Assembly (NCBI GenBank): GCA_026393985.1
Contig: JAPKZB010000001.1
Span: 21,075 to 85,074 of the forward strand
DNA length: 64,000 nucleotides
DNA from: Acidobacteriota bacterium
Lineage (GTDB): Bacteria; Acidobacteriota; Terriglobia; Bryobacterales; Bryobacteraceae
Direction of reading: 5' to 3'
In this document: positions 27,506-35,986 of the stretch, piece after piece
How positions within the stretch are numbered: the stretch's first letter is position 1
Layout of the letters: each line of letters starts with the position of its first letter
Notes under the pieces: generated by a model
Told to the model about the DNA's origin: nothing
Seen by the model: only the letters and a program-made list of their open reading frames with translations
Databases searched by the model: none
Translations under genes and position numbers: made by a program

Positions 27506-28678
27506 ATGACGCGCCTGGCCCCCCTCCTCCTCCTCACCTCGCTCCTCCTCCCCGCTCAGGACGCCCGCTTCCGCAACCTGATGAAGGACCTCCTCATCTT
27601 CGACGCCCACATCGATACCCCCCGCTACTTCGCCGACGAAAACTACCGCCTCCGCGACCGCCACAACTACTACGAACTCGACATCCCCCGCATGCGCGAA
27701 GGCAAGCTCGGCGCCGTCCTGTTCGGCCTCTACGCCCAACCCCAGGACTTCCCCCCCGAACGCTGGCTCCCCCGGGCTCTCGAAACCCTCGAAGCCCTCC
27801 ACGCCGAAGTCGACGCCAATCCCAAGGATATGGAGTTCGCCTACACCGCCGCCGACGTCGAAAGAATCCACCGCTCCGGCAAACTCGCCGCCCTGGCCAG
27901 CCTCGAAGGCGGCCACCTCATCGCCGACAGCCTCGGCGTCCTCCGCCTCTTCCACCGCCTCGGCATCCGCTACATGACCCTGGCCCACTTCGCTTCCAAT
28001 AACTTCGCCGACTCCATGACCGGACAAACCATCCACACCGGCATCTCCCCCTTCGGCCGCGAACTCATCGCCGAAATGAACCGCCTCGGCATGATCATCG
28101 ACGTCTCCCACATCTCCGACAAAGCCGTCCTCGACGCCGTCGAACACTCCCGCGCCCCCGTCATCGCCTCCCACTCCTCGGCCAAAGCCATCGCCCCCAT
28201 CATCCGCAACATGCCCGACTCCGTCATCCAAACCATCGCCCAACGCGGCGGCGTCATCTGCCTCAACTTCCACGCCGGTTACCTCGACAAGGCCGCCTAC
28301 GAAGTCTACTTCCGCAACCGCCCCGCCCGCGACGCCGAAATCAAAGCCGTCACCGATGGAAAGCCCGTCAATTGGGAAAAGGTCCGCGCCATCCAACGCA
28401 AATACTTCGAAAAAATGCCCAAAGTCGACGTCTCCGTCCTCGTCCGCCACCTCGACCACCTCGCCAAAACCGCCGGCGTCGACCATGTCGGCCTCGGCTC
28501 AGACTTCGACGGCATCTCCGGCATGGCCCCCGTCGGCATGGAAGATGTCTCGAAATACCCCAACATCGTCAAAGGCCTCATCCAACTCGGCTACTCCGAC
28601 ACCGACATCCGCAAAATCATGGGCCTCAATCTCCTCCGCGTGCTCCGTCAAAACGAAGAGGTCGCCAGGCAAAAATGA
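27506..28678 (+). CDS. M19 membrane dipeptidase (renal dipeptidase family)
   Basis: A 390-residue zinc dipeptidase with a signal peptide (MTRLAPLLLLTSLLLPAQ). Metal ligands are the HxD in LIFDAHIDTP, the bridging Glu in LASLEGGHLIAD, and histidines in IIDVSHISD and VIASHSSAKAI; VGLGSDFDGI is the substrate-site Asp. It hydrolyses dipeptides, including D-containing ones. The ATG at 27506 is chosen; the reading frame stays open far upstream (to about 25200) only because of GC-rich codon bias on that strand. Its TGA overlaps the next ATG (ATGA), so the following unknown gene is translationally coupled. Confidence 0.93.
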   Translation: MTRLAPLLLLTSLLLPAQDARFRNLMKDLLIFDAHIDTPRYFADENYRLRDRHNYYELDIPRMREGKLGAVLFGLYAQPQDFPPERWLPRALETLEALHAEVDANPKDMEFAYTAADVERIHRSGKLAALASLEGGHLIADSLGVLRLFHRLGIRYMTLAHFASNNFADSMTGQTIHTGISPFGRELIAEMNRLGMIIDVSHISDKAVLDAVEHSRAPVIASHSSAKAIAPIIRNMPDSVIQTIAQRGGVICLNFHAGYLDKAAYEVYFRNRPARDAEIKAVTDGKPVNWEKVRAIQRKYFEKMPKVDVSVLVRHLDHLAKTAGVDHVGLGSDFDGISGMAPVGMEDVSKYPNIVKGLIQLGYSDTDIRKIMGLNLLRVLRQNEEVARQK

Positions 28679-29847
28679 ACCGCCGCCAATTCCTCGCCCT
28701 CGCCGCCCAGCCCCGCAAAAAACGCATCGCCTGCCTATCTTCCACCTATCACGTCCGCTCCCACTCCGATAACTTCATCACCCGCTTCCTCGAAGGCTAC
28801 TGGATCCACGAAGCCCACTACGATCCCCCCTTCGAAGTCGCCTCCCTCTGGATCGACCAGATCCACCCCGGCGACATCGGCCAGCGCCTCGCCGCCGCCT
28901 ACAACGTCACCCTCGCCCCCGACATCGCCGGCGCCCTCACCCTCGGCACCGGCCAACTCGCCGTCGATGGCGTCGTCCTCGTCTGCGAACACGGCAACTA
29001 CCCCCACAACGAAAAGGACCAGCACCTCTACCCCCGCTACGAGTTCTTCGAACAGGTGGTCAACGTCTTCCGCCGCTCCGGCCGCTCCTGCCCCGTCTTC
29101 GTCGACAAACATCTCTCCTATGACTGGGCCAAAGCCCAGCAAATGTTCCGCTGGTCCCGCGAGTTAGGCTTCCCCCTCATGGCCGGCTCCAGCGTCCCCG
29201 TCACCTTCCGCCGCCCCGACTACGATCCCCCCCGCGGCCTCGTCATGGACTCCGCCCTCGCCGTCGGCGGCGGCTGGGTCGGCGACGGCGGCATCTTCCA
29301 TATCCTAGAAACCCTGCAAGCCTTCGCCGAACGCCGCCGGGGCGGGGAAACGGGCATCCGCGCCGTCCGCCTCCTCAAAGGGGACGAAGTCTGGAAGGCC
29401 GAAAAACAGGGCCTCTGGCGCCGCGACCTCCTCGACGCCGCCCTCGCCCGCCAGCAAAAACCCGCTCCGCAACGCCCCGAAGAGATGAAGGCCACCCTCG
29501 GCCTCATCGAATACCGCGACGGCTTCACCGCCGCCACCCTCGCCCTCAGCGGCGTCTCGGACTACCTCGCCGCCGTCAAACCCAAACACGGCCCCCCGCA
29601 AGCCACCTGCTGCTACATCCCCATTGAAAACTCCAACAACTTCTCCATGCTCGTCCACGCCATCACCCGCATGATCGCCACCGGCCAGCCCCCCCTCGAC
29701 GTCCGCCGCACCCTCCTCGTCACCGGCGCCCTCGCCAGCCTCATGGAATCCGGCCACCAGCAAGGCCGCCGCCTCGAAACCCCCCATCTCACCATCGCCT
29801 ACAAACCCCCGCCCCAATCCTGGTACGCCCCCGGGGAGGGCTCCTAA
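28675..29847 (+). CDS. Conserved protein of unknown function with Tat-like signal
   Basis: A 390-residue protein beginning MNRRQFLALAAQPRKK. Characteristic stretches are IACLSSTYHVRSHSDNFITR, FLEGYWIHEAHYDPPFEVAS, VDGVVLVCEHGNYPHNEK and SCPVFVDKHLSYDWAKAQQM, followed by PLMAGSSVPVTFRRP. The fold reads like a Rossmann-type alpha/beta protein, somewhat like an oxidoreductase or sugar-acid enzyme without a clear nucleotide loop. Similar proteins occur in Acidobacteriota and Planctomycetota beside dehydrogenases, but the function is unknown. It is coupled to the dipeptidase (ATGA) and abuts the SMP-30 gene, so the three probably act in one catabolic unit. Confidence 0.8.
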   Translation: MNRRQFLALAAQPRKKRIACLSSTYHVRSHSDNFITRFLEGYWIHEAHYDPPFEVASLWIDQIHPGDIGQRLAAAYNVTLAPDIAGALTLGTGQLAVDGVVLVCEHGNYPHNEKDQHLYPRYEFFEQVVNVFRRSGRSCPVFVDKHLSYDWAKAQQMFRWSRELGFPLMAGSSVPVTFRRPDYDPPRGLVMDSALAVGGGWVGDGGIFHILETLQAFAERRRGGETGIRAVRLLKGDEVWKAEKQGLWRRDLLDAALARQQKPAPQRPEEMKATLGLIEYRDGFTAATLALSGVSDYLAAVKPKHGPPQATCCYIPIENSNNFSMLVHAITRMIATGQPPLDVRRTLLVTGALASLMESGHQQGRRLETPHLTIAYKPPPQSWYAPGEGS

Positions 29848-30597
29848 ATGCCGCTCCCCCTCGACCCCGCCCAGAAACTCACGCAACTCGCCACCGGCTT
29901 CGCCGCCGCCCACGGCCCCGTCTTCAGCCGCCGCGGCTATCTCCTGTTTACCGACGTCCCCAACCAACGCATCCACAAATGGGAGCCGGGCCAACTCACC
30001 ACCCTCCGGGAAAACACCCGCCGCGCCACCAACCTCACCTTCGACCATCAGGGCCGCCTCCTCACCGCCGAAGCCGCCGGCCGCCTCACCCGCACTGAAA
30101 AGAACGGAGCCCTCACCGTTCTCGCCGAAAAAGGCCTCCAATCCCCCCACGATCTCGTCTACGCCATCGACGGCAGCATCTACTTCACCGATCCTCCCGC
30201 CCACCGCGTCTATCAGATCACCCGCCAGGGCCAGCTCCGCCCCGTCGCCGAAGCCCCCCACGCCCGCGCCCTCGCCCTCAGCTCCAACCAGCAGCATCTC
30301 TACGTCGCCGGACCCGCCGTCCAGCGCCACGCCATCGCCCCCGACGGCCGCCTCGGCCCCGGCCAACCCTATGCCCCCCTCGCCGTCGAAGGCCTCAAAA
30401 CCGACGAAGACGGCAACGTCTGGATGGCCACCCCCCAAGGCCTCGCCGTCCACAACCGCCAAGGGGAACCCCTCGGCCTGCTTCCCACCCCGGAGCCGCC
30501 CACCAACTGCGCCTTCAGCGGCCCCACCCTTTACCTCACCACGCCCTCCGCCGTCCACCGGATCCAAACCAAGGTATTCGGCACGCGCACGTTCTAA
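29848..30597 (+). CDS. SMP-30/gluconolactonase-family protein
   Basis: A 249-residue beta-propeller of the SMP-30/LRE family. Typical elements are the Glu/Gly-rich opening AAAHGPVFSRRGYLLFTD, NLTFDHQGRLLTAEAAGRLTR, LQSPHDLVYAIDGSIYFTDP (NDLV/DGSIYFTDP-type calcium site) and KTDEDGNVWMATPQGLAVH. It likely hydrolyses a sugar lactone with a divalent metal. It lacks a signal peptide. The ATG follows the preceding stop directly (TAAATG) with GGGGAGGG seven nt before it, so it is the last gene of the amidase-dipeptidase-unknown-lactonase run. Confidence 0.85.
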   Translation: MPLPLDPAQKLTQLATGFAAAHGPVFSRRGYLLFTDVPNQRIHKWEPGQLTTLRENTRRATNLTFDHQGRLLTAEAAGRLTRTEKNGALTVLAEKGLQSPHDLVYAIDGSIYFTDPPAHRVYQITRQGQLRPVAEAPHARALALSSNQQHLYVAGPAVQRHAIAPDGRLGPGQPYAPLAVEGLKTDEDGNVWMATPQGLAVHNRQGEPLGLLPTPEPPTNCAFSGPTLYLTTPSAVHRIQTKVFGTRTF

Positions 30598-30846
30598 CCG
30601 GTCCACCCCGCCCCTCGCCTCTCCGCCGGCTATCTCGCCGGGGTAAGTACTTGTTACTTATATCCTCTCCGTGCGGGGGTAAGGCGAAAAGAAGCGGCGA
30701 ATGAATCTATAGTAACTTCTCGTCCGCCCCCCTGCTCTGATACTTTCTTCTCGTACCTGTATTCCCATGGTTCGCAATTTGCTCGGGGAGCGCCCTCTCG
30801 CCAACCCGCGCGGCTCAGTGAAGCAGGAAAAGTTATTGGAGATTCT

Positions 30847-31044
30847 ATGAAACTTATTGGTCTATCTTCGAACATATCTCTGCGCACGCGGCATGCCTCG
30901 CTCCGGTTTGCTGGCTTCCTTTTCGCCGTCGGGTCCAGCCTGTTCGGCGCCACTGCTTCTCCGAAAATCTCGCCCGACCTCGCGGCGATGCTCAACTCCC
31001 CCAGCGGTCCCGGCACCTCCGTCAATGTAATCGTCCAGTTCTAG
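30847..31044 (+). pseudogene. Signal peptide and prodomain start of LWGD subtilase 1, cut by an amber codon
   Basis: ATG 30847, with GGAGA five nt upstream, encodes a signal-like segment (LRFAGFLFAVGSSLFGATAS), then SPKISPDLAAMLNS and SVNVIVQF, and stops at TAG 31042-31044. The frame then continues unbroken into the protease. The paralogue at 58350 has the same layout (VAPDVIFREMSSLPG, then NVIVQL followed by a full prodomain), so the stop falls in the first strand of the inhibitor-like prodomain. A CAG-to-TAG transition would explain it. The upstream 30598-30846 holds only regulatory sequence. Confidence 0.65.
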
Positions 31045-31089
31045 CCGCAGTCCGGCGGCTCCCCGTCGTCCCCTCCGCCCCCCGGCGGC

Positions 31090-32745
31090 TTGGGACCCTC
31101 CACCGGCACAGGCCTCGGTTCGCCGGGATCGCCGGGGTCGCCGGGAGGGACCGTATCGATGACCCTTCCCTATCCCGGCGGCGGCCTCGAGTTCATCAAT
31201 GCTCTAGCAACCACCGTGTCCCTGAGCTCTGTTCCCACCCTGGCCCAGGACTCCCGCATCACCTACATCTCCCTCGACCGGCCCATCGGCGCCAACCTCG
31301 AATTCGCCACCCCGGCCGTCAACGCTGCCGCTGTCCACAGTCTCAGCTTCCGCGGCGCCGGCATCGGCATCGCGGTCATCGATAGCGGCGTGCGCAGCGT
31401 GGACGACCTCCGGACCGGCAACTGCATTGCTAGCCGCATCGTCTACAACGAAAACTTCGTCGAGGGAGAAAACACCACCGACGATCTCTACGGCCACGGG
31501 ACCCACGTCGCCGGCATCATCGCCGGCAACGGCAAATGCTCCGACAACAAAGCTACCCTACGCTCCCGCGTCTTCCTGGGCGTCGCTCCGGAAGCGAATA
31601 TCATCAATCTCCGGGCCCTCAACGCTCAGGGCGCCGGAACCGACTCCTCCGTGCTCCGCGCCATCGGTCGCGCCATCGAACTCCGCGCCGCCCACAACAT
31701 CCGCGTCATCAACCTCTCCCTGGGCCGCAAGCCCATGGAATCCTACCAGATTGACCCGCTCGGCCGCGCCGTCGCCGCAGCCTGGCAACACGGTATCTTC
31801 GTCGCCGTCGCCGCCGGCAATCGCGGCCGGGACAACTCCCGGGGCACCAATGGCTACGGCACCATCGGCTCCCCCGGCAATCACCCCCTCGTCCTCACCG
31901 TCGGTGCCATGCGCGACATGGGCACCGTCTCCCGCGCCGACGATCTGATGGCCTCCTACAGCTCCAAGGGCCCCACGGCCGGCGATCGCATCGTCAAGCC
32001 CGACCTCGTCGCCCCCGGCAACGAAATCACCTCCGTCCTGGCCCCCGGAACCACCCTCGCCAACACGTTCTCCGCGAAGATCGCGCTCCGCTCCTCCTAC
32101 CTGAGGGAGGGCACCTTCACGCCCGGGAGCTACATCAACCTCAGCGGTACTAGCATGGCTACCCCCATGGCTGCCGGCGCCGCCGCGCTCTACATCCAAA
32201 AGTGGGGCTTCAGCGCCACTCCCGATGCCATTAAGGCCGCTCTGATGAAGACCGCCGTCAAGTCCTTCCCCCGCACCAGCACCTACATCGACCCGCAAAC
32301 CGGACAACTGCGCACCATCCAGTACGACCTGCTCACCGTCGGCGCCGGCTTTCTCGATGTCCGCGCCGCTCTCAACGAGTTCGCGGCGCCGGCTTTCCTG
32401 GGCCGCGCTCTCTCCCCCCGCCTCACCTACAACTGCGGGATGGGCCGCCCCGGCTGCGTCAACCTAACCCACCTTTCGGGCTCGCTGTTCGGCAACGCCG
32501 GCCAGCTTCCTGATCGCAACGTCTGGGGCACCTCCGTCCTCTGGGGCGATAGCCTTCTCTGGGGCGATAGCGTCCTGTGGGGCGACAGCGTGGTGTGGGG
32601 CGACAGCCGCTCGCAGGGCTACAGTCTCCTCTGGGGCGATAGCCTCCTGTGGGGTGACAGCCTCCTGTGGGGCGACAACACCGGACTCTTCCCCTTGTCC
32701 ACCGTCGGCGGAGAGGGGGCTTCGGGAGCAGCCGCGATCTTCTAA
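31090..32745 (+). CDS. S8 subtilase with LWGD repeats (1), catalytic part downstream of an amber codon
   Basis: The catalytic domain is intact: Asp in GIAVIDSGVRSVDDL, His in YGHGTHVAGIIAGNG, Ser in LSGTSMATPMAAGAAALY, and oxyanion Asn in VAVAAGNRGRDN. A Gly/Pro/Ser-rich linker (GSPGSPGSPGG) precedes it, and a Cys pair (YNCGMGRPGCVNLTH) comes before the repeats. The C-terminus has units such as VLWGDS, LLWGDS and VVWGDS, a break RSQGYS, then three more units and a tail ending AAAIF. TTG 31090 is only the first possible restart; ATG 31159 is another. Whether it is translated (restart, readthrough) or dead cannot be told from sequence. Confidence 0.75.
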   Translation: MGPSTGTGLGSPGSPGSPGGTVSMTLPYPGGGLEFINALATTVSLSSVPTLAQDSRITYISLDRPIGANLEFATPAVNAAAVHSLSFRGAGIGIAVIDSGVRSVDDLRTGNCIASRIVYNENFVEGENTTDDLYGHGTHVAGIIAGNGKCSDNKATLRSRVFLGVAPEANIINLRALNAQGAGTDSSVLRAIGRAIELRAAHNIRVINLSLGRKPMESYQIDPLGRAVAAAWQHGIFVAVAAGNRGRDNSRGTNGYGTIGSPGNHPLVLTVGAMRDMGTVSRADDLMASYSSKGPTAGDRIVKPDLVAPGNEITSVLAPGTTLANTFSAKIALRSSYLREGTFTPGSYINLSGTSMATPMAAGAAALYIQKWGFSATPDAIKAALMKTAVKSFPRTSTYIDPQTGQLRTIQYDLLTVGAGFLDVRAALNEFAAPAFLGRALSPRLTYNCGMGRPGCVNLTHLSGSLFGNAGQLPDRNVWGTSVLWGDSLLWGDSVLWGDSVVWGDSRSQGYSLLWGDSLLWGDSLLWGDNTGLFPLSTVGGEGASGAAAIF

Positions 32746-32773
32746 CCGCTCGAATCCGCCTCCCTCCCACTCG

Positions 32774-32805
32774 TGCGGGGCCCCGGTATCTGCCGGGGCC
32801 CCGCA
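32774..32805 (+). terminator. Strong hairpin after subtilase 1
   Basis: Perfect 13-bp arms TGCGGGGCCCCGG / CCGGGGCCCCGCA around TATCTG, 28 nt after the stop. There is no clear T-run, so it may act as a 3' stabiliser or weak terminator. Confidence 0.6.
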
Positions 32806-32948
32806 TCGCGTTCCCACTCCCTTTAAAAAAATATCTCCTTCCCCCTCAATCACTTACGGTTTCTCCCCCCGGCTTCGCACCCTCCCTGCGCACACACTGG
32901 ACTCGAAAAGGGAACCGCTGTTTCCCTTTAATCCAGGGAGGATCTTCC

Positions 32949-33665
32949 ATGCTCACTACAGGGGACCAGACGAACCCACCGGCATCGACCATCATCGAAC
33001 GCAACCGCAGGAACGCTCAAAACTCCACCGGACCCAAATCCATCGCCGGCAAAGCCGTCTCCAGCCAAAACCGGCTCGCGCACGGTCTCTGCGCCAAGTC
33101 GCTGCTCATCGCCGGGGAATCGGAAGCCGATTTCGACCAGCTCCGGCAAACCCTCATCGAAGCCTATCAGCCGGTCAGCGCCGAAGAGCGCCTGCTCACC
33201 GGCCAGCTCGCGCAGGCCCTCTGGCGCTACAACCGCGCCCAGCGCATCGAAGCCATGTTTCTCCTCCACGGCCAGGCCGAAACCGGAGCATGCCTCGCCG
33301 CCCAGGGACACGAAATCCCGGACTTCGACCAACTTTCGCTCCCGCAAGGCGACTGTCGCGTCCTCGGCGTCTTCCTGCGGGAATCCGATGCCCGCGAGTA
33401 CGATCGCATCCAGCGCTATCTCACCACGGCGGAACGCTCCTACCAAAGAGCTGTTAAACTCCTCGAGCACGCCCAGGAGAAGCGCCGCCACCTGCCGCCC
33501 CCGGCAGAACCCGCGCCGCTGCCGGCCGCCGAACCCGTCAAGGTCGTCGCCGCCGCCGCCCTTGGCTTCGAATCGCAAAATGACGGTAACGCCGCGCCGG
33601 CCGCTACTCCAAAACCTCGGTTGAACCCAACGGTTGCTCGGTTAACGCCACCAGACGCCGCGTAA
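32949..33665 (+). CDS. RRNAQ-STGPK family protein of unknown function
   Basis: A 238-residue soluble protein. After a short polar start comes the hallmark IERNRRNAQNSTGPKSIAGK and VSSQNRLAHGLCAKSLL, seen in a large family of Acidobacteriota and other soil bacteria of unknown role. It is followed by a helical region (EADFDQLRQTLIEAYQPVSA, EERLLTGQLAQALWRYNRAQ) and a Pro/Ala-rich tail. The basic N-terminal motif resembles a short DNA- or RNA-binding element, which is inference. ATG 32949 has GGGAGG seven nt upstream and fits the family's usual N-terminus. The last 62 nt overlap the convergent ABC ATPase gene. Confidence 0.75.
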   Translation: MLTTGDQTNPPASTIIERNRRNAQNSTGPKSIAGKAVSSQNRLAHGLCAKSLLIAGESEADFDQLRQTLIEAYQPVSAEERLLTGQLAQALWRYNRAQRIEAMFLLHGQAETGACLAAQGHEIPDFDQLSLPQGDCRVLGVFLRESDAREYDRIQRYLTTAERSYQRAVKLLEHAQEKRRHLPPPAEPAPLPAAEPVKVVAAAALGFESQNDGNAAPAATPKPRLNPTVARLTPPDAA

Positions 33666-34401
33666 ACGGATGCCGCGGAGCGGCAAACATCCCGGCCGGG
33701 TCCTGCCGCTCCACAATCCGGCCCTCGTGCAACACGGCAATCTCGTCGCAAAACGCCCGCATCACCGCCAGATCGTGCGATAAAAACAGCAGCGCCAGCC
33801 CGCTCTCCCGCTGCACATGCCGTACCGTCTCAAGCACCTGGCTCCGCGAGTAGTTGTCGAGCGAGCTCGTCAACTCGTCACCAATCACCAGATCCGGCGC
33901 GTGCAGCACCGCCAGCGCAATCACAAACCGCTGCGCCTGCCCCACCGAGATCTGCCGCGGATACCGGCCCAGAAACCCCGTATCCCCCGGCAGGTTGCAC
34001 CCCGCCAGCAGCCCCTGCATCCGCGCCAAGCCCTCGCCCCACGGCCGCTCGCTGTGCGTCTTCCAAAACAGCCGCACGTGCTCGCCCAGCGTCAGCGCCG
34101 GGTTCAACGCCGTCTGCGGCAGTTGCGGAATCAACGCAATCCGCCGCCCCCGAATCCGCCGCCACTCCCGCTCCCCGCGCCCCACCAGCTCCTCGCCCCG
34201 AAACCGCACCGAACCCTCCACCACCGCCGGCGCCCGCAACAAACCCAATAGAATCTGCCCCAGCGAACTCTTCCCGCTCCCGCTCTCGCCCGCCAACCCC
34301 ACCGTCGCCCCCGGCGCAATCGTCATCTCGAGGTCCCGCAGCACCGCCTGCGCCCCGTAGCGTAAACTCACCCGCGCCTCAATCAGCAGCTCCGCTCCCA
34401 A
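33604..34401 (-). CDS. Peptide ABC transporter ATP-binding protein (Dpp/OppD-like)
   Basis: ATPase subunit of a peptide-type importer, about 265 residues from TTG 34401, which has GGAGGGGGGG upstream; TTG 34428 is an alternative overlapping the binding-protein gene. Walker A is GLAGESGSGKSS. The Q-loop lies in ALIPQLPQTALNPALTLGEH, which carries the PxxALNP pattern of Opp/Dpp ATPases. The signature is degenerate, SVGQAQRF instead of LSGGQQQR, and Walker B reads DLVIGDELTSSLD with Leu for the usual Pro. The switch His is in LLFLSHDLAVM. Only one ATPase gene is present although these systems normally have two, so it may form a homodimer or use a partner elsewhere. Confidence 0.88.
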   Translation of the reverse strand: MGAELLIEARVSLRYGAQAVLRDLEMTIAPGATVGLAGESGSGKSSLGQILLGLLRAPAVVEGSVRFRGEELVGRGEREWRRIRGRRIALIPQLPQTALNPALTLGEHVRLFWKTHSERPWGEGLARMQGLLAGCNLPGDTGFLGRYPRQISVGQAQRFVIALAVLHAPDLVIGDELTSSLDNYSRSQVLETVRHVQRESGLALLFLSHDLAVMRAFCDEIAVLHEGRIVERQDPAGMFAAPRHPFTRRLVALTEQPLGSTEVLE

Positions 34402-34402
34402 C

Positions 34403-35986
34403 TCAGCGCCCCCCCTCCAACTGATCAATGTTCCAGAACACCCGCGGCCGATGGTTCCCCGCCGCCGCGTTCTTCAGCTTCGGCGAGACCGCGCTCAGCG
34501 CATGCGGATGCGCCAGGTACAACAGCGGCGCCTCCTCGTCCACAATCCGCTGAAACCGCTCAAGCAAAGCCTTCCGCTTGCCCACGTCCACCGTCTTCAC
34601 CTGCCGCCGCAGCAGATCATCAATCTCGCCCTCCCACGCCGTCCCCGGCTTGGCCTGCCCCGGCCGCCACGGATGATTCGCCGACGAACTCAGCCACACC
34701 GTCATCTGCTGATTCGGATCATCGCTCACCCCCGTCAACCCCAGCACAATCGCCTCGTACGCCTTCGAGCTCCCCATCCGCTCGAGCAGCGACGGCATAT
34801 CGAGCCCCGCCGGCGTTACCTTGATCCCCGCCCTCCCTAAATCCGCCTGCAGCAGCGTCAGCATCTGCATCCGCGTCCGGCTCGAAGCATTGGTCGCAAT
34901 CGAAATCTCCACCGCGTTGCCCGCCCCGTCCCGCATCACCCCGCTCCCATCCCGCCGGAAGCCAATCCGCGCCAGGTCCGCCACCACCTCCTCCACCTTC
35001 GCCGGCGCCGCCGCCGGCCGCCGGAGCGCCCACTGCGAACCCGGCAGAAACGGGCCAATCCCCCCCGTCCCGCGGCCCCGGTAGACAATCCGCGCCAGGT
35101 CGGCCCGCCGGATCAGCCGCGAGACCGCCCGCCGGAACTCCCGGTTCTGAAACCAGACTTTCTTATGCGCCGGAATCGGGGCGTTCTCGTTCAAATTGAA
35201 CCACAACACCTCGGCCTCCGCCGTCGGCCCGCTGTCCCGCGCCGCCCCCGTCCCGGCGATCTGATCAAAAAACGCCGGGTCCACCGTCTCAAGAAAATCG
35301 AGCCGCCCCGCCGTCCACGCCCCCCGCTCAATCTCGGCCGAAGGCAAAATCTCCACCACCACCGCCGACGCCGCCGGATACCCCGCCCCCTTCCAGAAAT
35401 GCGGGTTCTTCTCAAAACGGATCTGCCGCCCCCGCTCGTACTGCGCCACCCGGAACGGCCCCAACCCTGCCGCCGCCCCGCTCGCCGGCACCATCGGAAT
35501 CTCGCTGAAGTACAGCGCCGGCGCCGCCAGCGCCTCGGCGAACTTCACCACCACCTCGTCCGCCTTCGGGCTCTCCACGGTCACAATCTGCAGCGTCCGC
35601 AGCTCCTCGCCCGCCGGCAGGTTCCGCTTGGCGTCGAGCAGCGCTCGCAGTGTGTGCACCACGTCCCGGCCCGCAAACGGTGTTCCGTCAGAAAACTTCA
35701 CCCCCGGCCGCAGCCGGAACGTCAACACCCGGTTGCCCGCGCTCAGCTTCCAACTCGCCGCCAGCTCCGGCTCCACCGCCCGCGTCTTGGCGTGCACCCG
35801 CACAAGCCGCGCCGTCGTCAGATACCGCACCGCCTCGGAGGCCTGATCGGAAACCGCCAGCGGATCCATCGTCCGCGGATCCGACCGCAGCGAAAACCGG
35901 ATCTCCGAGGCCCGCAACTCCAACGCCCCCAACCCGGAGACCCACAACCATCCCGCCGCCAACAGAAAAAAGAAGATTCGCATCAT
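34403..35986 (-). CDS. Peptide ABC transporter substrate-binding protein
   Basis: A 527-residue family-5 solute-binding protein that captures peptides or similar ligands in the periplasm. The signal peptide covers about 1-26 (IFFFLLAAGWLWVSGLGAL). The family core follows: SLRSDPRTMDPLAVSDQASE, LAASWKLSAGNRVLTFRLRP with GVKFSDGTPFAGRDVVHTLR, and the C-terminal DVGKRKALLERFQRIVDEEA with PLLYLAHP. No lipobox cysteine is evident, so it is probably soluble or held by its signal. Its start overlaps the upstream permease stop by 4 nt, so the importer genes form a single operon. Confidence 0.9.
   Translation of the reverse strand: MMRIFFFLLAAGWLWVSGLGALELRASEIRFSLRSDPRTMDPLAVSDQASEAVRYLTTARLVRVHAKTRAVEPELAASWKLSAGNRVLTFRLRPGVKFSDGTPFAGRDVVHTLRALLDAKRNLPAGEELRTLQIVTVESPKADEVVVKFAEALAAPALYFSEIPMVPASGAAAGLGPFRVAQYERGRQIRFEKNPHFWKGAGYPAASAVVVEILPSAEIERGAWTAGRLDFLETVDPAFFDQIAGTGAARDSGPTAEAEVLWFNLNENAPIPAHKKVWFQNREFRRAVSRLIRRADLARIVYRGRGTGGIGPFLPGSQWALRRPAAAPAKVEEVVADLARIGFRRDGSGVMRDGAGNAVEISIATNASSRTRMQMLTLLQADLGRAGIKVTPAGLDMPSLLERMGSSKAYEAIVLGLTGVSDDPNQQMTVWLSSSANHPWRPGQAKPGTAWEGEIDDLLRRQVKTVDVGKRKALLERFQRIVDEEAPLLYLAHPHALSAVSPKLKNAAAGNHRPRVFWNIDQLEGGR

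Noticed and set aside
31042..31044. Amber codon as a pyrrolysine site
   Set aside because: The position is in a protease prodomain, the paralogue does not need a special residue there, and no pyl genes are seen. Mutation, restart or sequencing error is simpler.
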